Of a DNA stretch of 5,098 nt, positions 1 to 5,098 are shown in pieces. The notes under the pieces are model-generated. The model was not told where the DNA came from, searched no databases, and saw nothing but the letters and a program-made list of their open reading frames with translations. The position numbers and the translations under genes were made by a program. The DNA is taken from positions 1 to 5,098 of the forward strand of contig JAJBSY010000087.1 in NCBI GenBank assembly GCA_020861205.1, in the 5' to 3' direction. Positions within the stretch are counted from its first letter, which is position 1; each line of letters starts with the position of its first letter. The DNA is from Deltaproteobacteria bacterium. GTDB lineage: Bacteria; Desulfobacterota; Desulfovibrionia; Desulfovibrionales; Desulfovibrionaceae.

Positions 1-186
1 TGCAGCGGCCTTGTGCTCGCGGCCTCGCGCATCATGCTTGAAAAAAATATCGCCGTGGCCGACGCGGTGCGCGACCGGGAAGGCGACAGCGGCCCCGGGG
101 CCAAGGACGGTCACGACTGGGATTTCGGTTTTGACCTGATGATGAAGATCAGAGAGGGCTGGCAGCGTTGCGTGCTCCTTCCGTAA
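1..186 (+). CDS. C-terminal-side fragment of a probable NlpC/P60-like cysteine hydrolase (5' end outside window, ends at in-frame TAA)
   Basis: This open frame enters from the left edge and gives 61 residues before TAA at 184-186. The first visible residues are CSGLVLAASRIM, which resembles the (D)CSGLV nucleophile motif of NlpC/P60 papain-like peptidases, enzymes that usually cut peptidoglycan stem peptides outside the cytoplasm. If so, the catalytic Cys is the first residue of the window and any signal peptide or targeting domain lies upstream. The rest is hydrophilic and charged, with a DWDFGFDLMMKIREGW stretch that I do not recognise. No catalytic His occurs before the stop. The same frame reopens right after the TAA and carries a His motif at 352-372, so this is probably the first part of a gene broken by a nonsense codon. 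The frame is well supported by its GC-rich third positions. The family rests on one short motif and is tentative. Confidence 0.55.
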   Translation, partial: CSGLVLAASRIMLEKNIAVADAVRDREGDSGPGAKDGHDWDFGFDLMMKIREGWQRCVLLP

Positions 187-195
187 AACGCCGCC

Positions 196-543
196 TTGCC
201 TGAAAGGCTGACGGGTAAAACCGTCCCGACCTTCGATCCGCACGGAGCCTCGTTCACGGCCGAACTTCTGCCGCAAATCCGGGAAAACGGCTTTTACCTC
301 GTTTCGTTCAGCAGGCAAGCGGCGCCGGATGCCCCTCCCAGCCTGCACTACCATACCGGCATCATCGTGCGCGACGGCGAAGCGGTCTGGGTTTACAGCA
401 CGACCACGCAGAGCGGCAAGGTCATCCGGCATAACCTGGCGTCGAAAGACGGCCTGCTTCGGTTCCGCAACAGCTTCAAAAACGGCAAGGGAAGCTGTAA
501 ACGCCTTACCGTCATCGCGGTTCAGTCGGAAAACCCTCAATAG
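196..543 (+). pseudogene. Downstream half of the interrupted NlpC/P60-like gene (after in-frame TAA)
   Basis: The frame of the upstream fragment continues unbroken from 187 to TAG at 541-543. The only nearby start is TTG at 196, and the bases before it (CTTCCGTAAAACGCCGCC) hold no convincing Shine-Dalgarno, so independent translation is unlikely. Read from that TTG the product is 115 residues. GFYLVSFSR (about residues 32-40) followed by YHTGIIVRDGEAVWVYS (about 52-68) resembles the strand, catalytic-His and following-strand part of NlpC/P60 domains (GDLVFF...HVGIYLG). The segment ends with a basic KRLTVIAVQ strand. The codons still look coding, with many G/C third positions and no frameshift, as expected for a recently broken gene or a sequencing error. 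Cys-to-His spacing in the joined frame is about 117 residues, longer than in typical small P60 domains, so a divergent family or an insertion is possible. It could instead be a separate small gene of unknown function. Confidence 0.5.
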
Positions 544-569
544 CGGGAGGAAGCCGTAAGCTTCCCCCG
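544..569. repeat. Hairpin immediately after the plus-strand stop codon
   Basis: CGGGAGGAAGC (544-554) and GCTTCCCCCG (560-569) pair into a 10-bp stem with one bulged A and a CGTAA loop. The hairpin begins one base after the TAG of the plus-strand frame. The bases that follow (ATTCTG) are not a real T-tract, so on its own it is a weak terminator candidate. It could stabilise the 3' end of the transcript or add to the stronger hairpin 11 bases downstream. Confidence 0.5.
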
Positions 570-580
570 ATTCTGTCCGG

Positions 581-620
581 CAGGCCCCCGGCATCCGGTT
601 CGGATGCCGGGGGCCTGTTT
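581..620. terminator. Strong GC-rich hairpin between convergent transcription units, probable terminator
   Basis: CAGGCCCCCGGCATCC (581-596) and GGATGCCGGGGGCCTG (602-617) are perfect reverse complements, giving a 16-bp stem with a GGTTC loop (17 bp if the outer loop G-C also pairs). On the plus strand it is followed by only TTT before CACCC. On the minus strand it is followed by CCGGACAG with no T-run. It lies 38 bases past the plus-strand stop and 57 bases past the trpA stop, where a shared terminator for the converging units is expected. The poor U-tract means intrinsic termination is not assured. It may work with Rho, or mainly protect the 3' ends of the mRNAs. Confidence 0.65.
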
Positions 621-674
621 CACCCGAGCTGGCTGGAACGTTGTCATGAAAAAGCATTTCAAAGGTACTATGCT

Positions 675-1448
675 CTACACGGCAGCCCAACGTTCCATAT
701 ACTCTGCCGCCGAGCCGCCCGCATCCAGGTGGCGCAGGAGCGAGCTGCCGAAAACAAGCACGTCCGGGGGGTCGGCCATCGCCCGTACCTGGTCCGGATG
801 GCTCAAACCGAAACCGAGGGCCACGGGTACCCGGAAGGCGTTACGTGCCCTCCCGACCGTGTGTTCGGCTTCCGGCGGCAAGTTTTTGCGCACGCCGGTC
901 GTCCCCAGGGTGGAGACCACATAGACGTATCCCCGGGCGGTCCCGGCATATTCGCGCATCCGCTCGTCGCCGGTATTGGGTCCGACCAGCGCGATAAGGT
1001 CGATGCCGCGCGCGTCCAGCGCTTTCCGCATCGGCCCGGACTCCTCCAGCGGCAGGTCAGGCACGATAAAGCCCTGCACGCCCATGGCGGCGGAGTCGTC
1101 CGCAAGGCGTTCCAGCCCGTATTGCAAAAACGGGTTGTAATATCCCATGAACACCAGGCCGGCTTGCAAATCCGCCGCCAGGGGGCGGAGAAGGTCCAGG
1201 GTCCTGTGCAGGGTCATGCCTTTTTCCAGAACGCGCCGCGAGGCGTCTTCCACCACCGGCCCGTCGGCGACCGGATCGGAAAACGGGATGCCTATCTCGA
1301 TAATGTCCGCCCCGTTCGCGTCCAGCTCGACGACCGCCCGGCAAAACCGCTCCTCATCGGGGAAGCCGGCGGTTATAAACGGCACCTTGGCGAACCGGCC
1401 CGCCTTGCGGGCCGCGATGATGCGTTCCTCTAATGACGGGCGTTTCAT
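675..1448 (-). CDS. trpA: Tryptophan synthase alpha subunit
   Basis: This subunit cleaves indole-3-glycerol phosphate to indole and glyceraldehyde-3-phosphate, passing indole to TrpB in the cytoplasmic alpha2-beta2 complex. The 257 residues are close to the usual length and fold as a TIM barrel. Visible landmarks are PFITAGFP (23-30), [15 protein letters not shown] with the catalytic acids Glu51 and Asp62 (E. coli Glu49 and Asp60), YYNP (103-106), VPDLPLEE (129-136), mobile loop 6 as STLGTTG (179-185, keeping the Thr of the usual GVTG), and the phosphate-binding LGFGLS (211-216) and FGSSLL (233-238). The ATG overlaps the trpB stop as ATGA, and GGAGGT at 1454-1459 lies 5 bases upstream, so the start is firm and translation is probably coupled to trpB. 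It is the last gene of the operon and ends in TAG at 675-677. Small departures such as GPNT for the commoner APTT or CPPN segment do not suggest loss of function. Confidence 0.97.
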   Translation of the reverse strand: MKRPSLEERIIAARKAGRFAKVPFITAGFPDEERFCRAVVELDANGADIIEIGIPFSDPVADGPVVEDASRRVLEKGMTLHRTLDLLRPLAADLQAGLVFMGYYNPFLQYGLERLADDSAAMGVQGFIVPDLPLEESGPMRKALDARGIDLIALVGPNTGDERMREYAGTARGYVYVVSTLGTTGVRKNLPPEAEHTVGRARNAFRVPVALGFGLSHPDQVRAMADPPDVLVFGSSLLRHLDAGGSAAEYMERWAAV

Positions 1449-2665
1449 GCGGCACCTCCCTGGTCGTTGGCAAAAATATGCGGCAGGTGGGCCGCGATGA
1501 TATCCATGTCCTTATCACCCCGTCCCGAAAGGTTGACCACCACGTGGCCGTCGGCGGGAAAAGCCCCGGGGTTCTCAAGCACCCAGGCCAGGGCGTGGGA
1601 GGATTCCAGCGCCGGGATGATGCCCTCGGCCTTGGACAGGGTCTGGAACGCGCGGAGCGCGCCGTCATCCGTGATGATCCGGTACTCCACCCGGCCCGTG
1701 CTCTGGAAAAAGGCATGTTCCGGACCGACGCCCGGATAATCCAACCCGGCCGAAACGGAATGGGAAGGCTGCACCTGGCCGTCTTCGTCCTGCAGGAGCA
1801 TACTGTATTGGCCGTGCAGCGTGCCGGGCGTTCCGAGGTTCAGGGGAGCGGAGTTGTAGCAGCCCTTTTCGCCGGTTCCGCCCGCTTCGACGCCGATGAG
1901 GCGGACGTTTGCCGCCTCGGGATCCGTCGCGAAGGGATGGAACATGCCTATGGCGTTCGATCCGCCGCCAACGCAGGCGAGCACGGCGTCGGGAAGGCGG
2001 CCGATCAGTTCCCGCATCCGCGCTTTCGTTTCCCGGCCGATCACGGTTTGGAGGTCGCGCACCAGCGTCGGGAACGGATGCGGGCCCGCGGCCGTGCCGA
2101 AGCAGTAGTGCGTGGTTTTCTGCTCCACGATCCAGTGCCTGAGCGCCTCGTTGATGGCGTCCTTGAGCGTTTTCGTGCCGCTGACGGCCGGTATCACCTT
2201 CGCCCCGAGGAGCTTCATCCTGGCGACGTTGGATGCCTGGCGCTCGATATCCGTCTGCCCCATGAAAACCGTGCACTCCAATCCCAGCCGGGCGGCGGCG
2301 GCGGCCGTCGCCACGCCGTGCTGGCCCGCGCCGGTTTCCGCGACCAGCCTGGTCTTTCCCATATGTTTGGCGAGCAATGCCTGGCCGAGCGTGTTGTTGA
2401 CCTTGTGCGCCCCGGTATGGAGAAGATCTTCCCGCTTCAGCCACAAAGTGAAGCCTAACTGCTTGGAGAGCGTATCGCAGCGCGTCAGCGGCGTCGGGCG
2501 GCCCGCGAACTCGGAAAGAAGCGTATCCAGTTCCCGGCGGAAAGCTTCCCCGGGCATGATGGTACGGCAGGCCTCTTCCAGTTCGTTCAGGGGCGGCATG
2601 AGCAGTTCCGGTATGAACTGGCCGCCGAATTGGCCGAAATAGCCTTTGCGTTGTTCTGTTTTCAT
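1445..2665 (-). CDS. trpB: Tryptophan synthase beta subunit
   Basis: This PLP enzyme condenses indole with L-serine to make L-tryptophan, the last pathway step, in complex with TrpA. The 406-residue protein is of the standard TrpB1 type. The N-terminus [19 protein letters not shown] (8-26) is canonical. HTGAHKVNN (83-91) carries the Schiff-base Lys88, and AETGAGQHG (109-117) holds Glu110, the equivalent of the catalytic Glu109 of Salmonella. GGGSNAIG (233-240) binds the PLP phosphate, [16 protein letters not shown] (302-317) and [13 protein letters not shown] (347-359) are typical, and NLSGRGDKD (378-386) includes the Ser that contacts the PLP ring nitrogen. The ATG at 2665 lies 10 bases after the trpF stop. 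AAGGGA (2671-2676) is its Shine-Dalgarno and overlaps the first base of the trpF TAA. The final Gly-Gly codons GGA GGT double as the trpA ribosome-binding site. Nothing suggests the TrpB2 paralogue. Confidence 0.98.
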   Translation of the reverse strand: MKTEQRKGYFGQFGGQFIPELLMPPLNELEEACRTIMPGEAFRRELDTLLSEFAGRPTPLTRCDTLSKQLGFTLWLKREDLLHTGAHKVNNTLGQALLAKHMGKTRLVAETGAGQHGVATAAAAARLGLECTVFMGQTDIERQASNVARMKLLGAKVIPAVSGTKTLKDAINEALRHWIVEQKTTHYCFGTAAGPHPFPTLVRDLQTVIGRETKARMRELIGRLPDAVLACVGGGSNAIGMFHPFATDPEAANVRLIGVEAGGTGEKGCYNSAPLNLGTPGTLHGQYSMLLQDEDGQVQPSHSVSAGLDYPGVGPEHAFFQSTGRVEYRIITDDGALRAFQTLSKAEGIIPALESSHALAWVLENPGAFPADGHVVVNLSGRGDKDMDIIAAHLPHIFANDQGGAA

Positions 2666-2675
2666 ACAATTCCCT

Positions 2676-3299
2676 TTATTTGAGTGTCCGTATCATGGCC
2701 GCCAGTTGCCGGAGCCTCGCCGCGTTTTTCCTGCCCGGCGCTTCCTCCACTCCCGAGCTGCTATCCAGGGCATACGGGGCGCAGGCCGCCAAGGCGTCGT
2801 TCACGGTATCCGGCCCTATTCCGCCCGCCAGGAACCAGGGCCTGGGGATGCGCAAACCGCGCACTATTTCCCAGGCGAACGTCCGGCCCGTTCCGCCGCC
2901 GCCGTTCCCGGCATCAAAAAGAAAATACGCGCAAAACGGCGCGAAACGGTCAAGTTCCTGTTGCAGCGTTTCCGCGCCCGACTTTTCCGGCCAGAAAACC
3001 TTGATGACCCGCTCCGGCCCCAGCGCGCGGCAGACTTCCACATCCTGCCCTCCATGGAGCTGGGCGAGATCAAGGTTTCCTTCCTCCATCGCCCGTTCCA
3101 CGAACGATACGGCGCCGTCCGTAAAAACGCCCACGCGCTTCGCCCTTCCGCGCGGCATGGCCGCGACGGCCGCCGGCGCGATATACCTGGGGCTTTGCGC
3201 CGCAAGAACGAACCCGGTATACGAAACGCCAAGCTCATGGCACAAGGCCACGTCTTCCGCGCGGGTAAGCCCGCAGATTTTGAGATCAGGCCCCGGCAT
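2676..3299 (-). CDS. trpF: Phosphoribosylanthranilate isomerase
   Basis: This enzyme converts N-(5'-phosphoribosyl)anthranilate to CdRP by an Amadori rearrangement, between TrpD and TrpC. The 207-residue product has the usual length of a monofunctional TrpF TIM barrel. KICGLT (7-12) supplies the catalytic base Cys9, LFDAG (127-131) the general acid Asp129, SPRYI (36-40) and QLHGGQD (80-86) are typical, and [10 protein letters not shown] (157-166) and DSSSGVE (179-185) form the phosphate-binding end. The usual PGxKD reads PGRKN, a mild change. I chose the ATG at 3299 because the conserved KICG then begins at residue 7 and GGGGGAA (3304-3310) sits just upstream. A frame open further upstream to 3410 would add 37 residues unlike any TrpF. 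The gene overlaps the end of trpC by 14 nt in another frame, so the two are separate proteins, unlike the fused TrpC-TrpF of E. coli. Confidence 0.95.
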   Translation of the reverse strand: MPGPDLKICGLTRAEDVALCHELGVSYTGFVLAAQSPRYIAPAAVAAMPRGRAKRVGVFTDGAVSFVERAMEEGNLDLAQLHGGQDVEVCRALGPERVIKVFWPEKSGAETLQQELDRFAPFCAYFLFDAGNGGGGTGRTFAWEIVRGLRIPRPWFLAGGIGPDTVNDALAACAPYALDSSSGVEEAPGRKNAARLRQLAAMIRTLK

Positions 3300-4065
3300 A
3301 CGCTTCCCCCAGCAATGCGGCGAGATTGGCGCCCGGATCCGGCCCATCCATGAGCGAGGTGCCCACCAGGGCGGCATCGAACCCGAGGGCGAGAAGCCCG
3401 TCCAGATCATGGCGCGTAAAAACGCCGCTCGCGCTTATCCAGGTCTCGCCCGCTTTTTTGCGGTCTATGAGGCTGTGTGAAACGCCGAGGTCAACCGCAA
3501 GGGTGTCCAGGTCCCTGTTGTTCACCTGGATGATGGACGCTCCCGCGCCCTGGGCCCGCGCGAGATCCCCGGCGTCGAACACCTCGACCACGGCTTCGAG
3601 GCCATGCGTGCCGCAGCGTTCCAGCAGGGCGGCGAGCGTTTCGTCGTCAAGCATCCGGACGATTATGAGCACGGCGGACGCCTTCGTGGCCGCCGTGGCG
3701 TCCACCTGGAGGGGGTTGAAGATAAAATCCTTGCGCAGGAGGGGCAGGCCAGCATCGGCCATGACCTCGAGATAGGCCAGGCTGCCTTTGAAGTAGGTTT
3801 CCTCGGTAAGCACGGATATGGCGCGCGCGCCCGCTTTCGCATATGCCGCCGCGACGTCTTCCGGCCCGAATTCCAGGTTGATGGCGCCTTTTGACGGCGA
3901 CGCCCGCTTGTATTCCGCGATGACGGCCCGGCCGGGAGCGGCCTTGAGCGCGGCGGCGAACCCGGGCCGCTTGCCCGGTATCGGTGGCGGCATCGTCCCG
4001 TTCCTCCGCCGTTCCTCAAGAACGGCTATCTCGTGTTCCTTCGCTTTCCTGAAACGGTCAAGCAT
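3286..4065 (-). CDS. trpC: Indole-3-glycerol-phosphate synthase
   Basis: This enzyme closes the indole ring, converting CdRP to indole-3-glycerol phosphate with loss of CO2 and water. The 259 residues match a monofunctional TIM-barrel IGPS. AVIAEYKRASPSKG (47-60) gives Glu51 and Lys53, LTEETYFKGS (86-95) is typical, LPLLRKDFIFNPLQV (107-121) gives the general acid Lys112, VVEVFD (159-164) gives Glu161, and VNNRDL (181-186) gives Asn182 and Arg184. After Lys53, these sit two residues beyond the Sulfolobus numbering (Lys110, Glu159, Asn180, Arg182). At the Glu210 equivalent the usual SESG is SASG, so Ala212 replaces a highly conserved active-site Glu. The usual IGINN also reads IIQVNN. The remaining core is intact, so I expect a working enzyme, possibly with altered kinetics. 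The ATG overlaps the trpD end by 8 nt, and an ideal AAGGAGGT (4072-4079) lies 6 bases upstream, which fixes the start. Confidence 0.96.
   Translation of the reverse strand: MLDRFRKAKEHEIAVLEERRRNGTMPPPIPGKRPGFAAALKAAPGRAVIAEYKRASPSKGAINLEFGPEDVAAAYAKAGARAISVLTEETYFKGSLAYLEVMADAGLPLLRKDFIFNPLQVDATAATKASAVLIIVRMLDDETLAALLERCGTHGLEAVVEVFDAGDLARAQGAGASIIQVNNRDLDTLAVDLGVSHSLIDRKKAGETWISASGVFTRHDLDGLLALGFDAALVGTSLMDGPDPGANLAALLGEAYAGA
3304..3310 (-). promoter_or_regulatory. Shine-Dalgarno that decides the trpF start
   Basis: GGGGGAA lies four bases before the ATG at 3299 (the purine core GGGGG is six bases away) and is embedded in the last codons of trpC. It supports the 207-residue TrpF rather than the longer open frame reaching 3410. 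Confidence 0.7.
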
Positions 4066-5098
4066 CGGCGAACCTCCTTCCCGCGCCGGAATCCACAGCC
4101 TGCCTGGCCGCTTTCATGGACCGGCTCATGAGCGCCGCGTCAAAGCCTTCCGTTCCGGCCGCCTTCGGAGAATCATCCAGCAGGTACAAGGCCAGCCCGA
4201 CATTCAGGGCGAGCATGTCGCGCATGGGTTTCGGCCCCCCGCCGCGCAGGATCTCGCGCAGCACCCTGGCCGCGTCCTCCGGGCCGGTGACCGCGAGTTC
4301 CTCTTCCGTGCACGGACCTATGCCGTAGTCCGCGGGATCCAACGCCGCCTCCGCCATGTGGTCGTCCGTCACGAAGATCACGGACGCGGGCCCCATGGGC
4401 GTCACCTCGTCGTACCCGCCCGCGCCGCAGACCACCGCGCCGGTGGCCCCTCCTTTCCGCGCCAGGGTTTCCGCGACCAGCGGCAGCATCTCCGCGCGGG
4501 AAACGCCCAAAAGGTGGTGCGTGGGGCGGGCCGGGTTGACCAGGGGCCCGAGAAGGTTGAACAGGGTGCGCACGCCCAGCTCCCTCCGGATGGGCATGAC
4601 ATGCTTGAAGGCGGGATGGTACTTGGGCGCGAACAGGAAAACGAAATTATCCCGCTCCAGCTTTGCCGCCACATCCTCCGGCTCGATATCCAGCGGAATG
4701 CCGAGCTGTTCCAGCACGTCCGCGCTGCCGGACTTGGAGGAAACGGACCGGTTGCCGTGCTTGAGGACCTTGTGTCCCATCCCGGCCAGCGTCAGTGCCG
4801 TGGCGGTGGAACAGTTAAAGGACGACTTGCAGTCTCCGCCCGTACCCACGACGTCGATGACCGGCCCGGGAATGGGAGGCACCTGGACCGCCCTGTCCAG
4901 AATGGCGCCGACCGCGGCCCCGACTTCCACCGAGGATTCACCCTTGACCCGCAGGCCGAGCAAAAACGCGCCGGCCTGGGTGGGCGTCAGCTCGCCGTTC
5001 ATGAGCTGGCCGAACACCTTGTTCGCGACGTTGGCCGGGAGGTCGTGCCCCTCGGCCAGTTCCTCGATGACCGCGGCCACCTGGCCCGGCTCCTCCAT
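4058..5098 (-). CDS. trpD: Anthranilate phosphoribosyltransferase
   Basis: This enzyme transfers the phosphoribosyl group of PRPP to anthranilate, the first committed step after anthranilate synthase. The 346 residues are normal for a stand-alone TrpD of the nucleoside phosphorylase/AnPRT fold, with no fused TrpG domain. The N-terminal helical part includes LTPTQAGAFLLGLRVKGE (37-54). The PRPP site shows DVVGTGGD (82-89), FNCSTATAL (94-102) and KHGNRSVSSKSGSADVLEQL (113-132). PIRRELGVRTLFNLLGPL (169-186) contains the anthranilate-site arginine, and GGYDEVTP (227-234) has the Asp230-Glu231 pair that holds magnesium. NCST for the commoner NIST is a small change. The ATG is at the last bases of the window, so the ribosome-binding site cannot be seen and a start further upstream cannot be excluded. 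The N-terminal length before the first conserved helix fits this Met. trpG and trpE are expected upstream. Confidence 0.96.
   Translation of the reverse strand: MEEPGQVAAVIEELAEGHDLPANVANKVFGQLMNGELTPTQAGAFLLGLRVKGESSVEVGAAVGAILDRAVQVPPIPGPVIDVVGTGGDCKSSFNCSTATALTLAGMGHKVLKHGNRSVSSKSGSADVLEQLGIPLDIEPEDVAAKLERDNFVFLFAPKYHPAFKHVMPIRRELGVRTLFNLLGPLVNPARPTHHLLGVSRAEMLPLVAETLARKGGATGAVVCGAGGYDEVTPMGPASVIFVTDDHMAEAALDPADYGIGPCTEEELAVTGPEDAARVLREILRGGGPKPMRDMLALNVGLALYLLDDSPKAAGTEGFDAALMSRSMKAARQAVDSGAGRRFADA
4072..4079 (-). promoter_or_regulatory. Shine-Dalgarno of trpC inside the 3' region flanking/overlapping trpD
   Basis: AAGGAGGT, a near-perfect anti-16S match, lies 6 bases before the trpC ATG and entirely within the last codons of trpD. 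It fixes the trpC start and implies re-initiation or coupling across the 8-nt trpD/trpC overlap. It is the strongest ribosome-binding site among the internal trp cistrons seen here. Confidence 0.85.

Noticed and set aside
618..674. Possible small gene or second terminator between the large hairpin and the trpA stop
   Set aside because: This stretch has no start with a ribosome-binding site and frame of useful length. It shows only a weak 5-bp TGAAA/TTTCA pairing around 643-658, too weak to call.
1433..2458. Long plus-strand open frame (341 codons) opposite trpB
   Set aside because: It is an antisense shadow of a clearly conserved trpB in GC-rich DNA. Its translation is rich in Arg, Gly and His with no recognisable motif. 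Similar long plus-strand frames at 729-1433, 2646-3353 and 2680-3480 were rejected for the same reason.
3286..3299. Possible TrpC-TrpF fusion as in E. coli
   Set aside because: trpC ends in TGA at 3286-3288 and trpF is in a different frame, so they are separate overlapping cistrons. No frameshift signal was evident.
3300..3410. Possible 37-residue N-terminal extension of TrpF
   Set aside because: The extra residues are Trp-, Pro- and Ser-rich, are read from inside trpC in another frame, and resemble no TrpF. The ATG at 3299 has its own Shine-Dalgarno and puts KICG in the usual place.
4058..5098. trp leader peptide, attenuator or promoter for the operon
   Set aside because: The window ends at the trpD start codon, so the upstream operon region where such elements would lie is not present. 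Nothing inside trpD looked like a convincing internal promoter by eye.
1..5098. A novel multi-gene defence, mobile or secondary-metabolite system
   Set aside because: All substantial coding frames are explained by the trp operon or the interrupted hydrolase. No transposase, integrase, direct-repeat array or tRNA was seen.

Overview
The window is GC-rich and bacterial. Most of it (about 675-5098, minus strand) is the distal part of a tryptophan biosynthesis operon, in transcription order trpD-trpC-trpF-trpB-trpA. The order, with separate trpC and trpF genes and very tight packing, fits Desulfovibrio-type sulfate reducers (Desulfovibrionaceae), where I recall trpE-G-D-C-F-B-A. That placement is an inference from gene order and composition. 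trpE, trpG and any leader or attenuator would lie beyond the right edge.

The five genes encode the steps from anthranilate to tryptophan: anthranilate phosphoribosyltransferase (TrpD), indole-3-glycerol-phosphate synthase (TrpC) and phosphoribosylanthranilate isomerase (TrpF; it acts before TrpC in the pathway), and the alpha and beta subunits of tryptophan synthase (TrpA, TrpB). Junctions are an 8-nt overlap (trpD/trpC), a 14-nt overlap (trpC/trpF), a 10-nt gap (trpF/trpB) and a 4-nt ATGA overlap (trpB/trpA). Each internal start has a purine-rich Shine-Dalgarno sequence inside or against the preceding gene, so the cistrons are probably translationally coupled. All five look intact. The one notable active-site departure is in TrpC, where the usual SESG motif reads SASG.

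The left end (1-543, plus strand, convergent with the operon) holds the 3' part of a gene that appears to be broken. A 61-codon segment opens with a CSGLV motif like the nucleophile motif of NlpC/P60 cysteine peptidases and ends at TAA (184-186). The same frame then stays open to TAG at 541-543 and contains a plausible catalytic-His motif (YHTGIIV). The simplest reading is one papain-like hydrolase gene interrupted by a single nonsense codon. The family call is tentative.

Between the convergent units, 544-674 holds two adjacent hairpins, the second with a perfect 16-bp GC-rich stem. They probably act as a transcription terminator or barrier. I found no RNA gene, mobile element, CRISPR array or novel multi-gene system. 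Apart from the split gene and the TrpC substitution, this is an ordinary housekeeping region.
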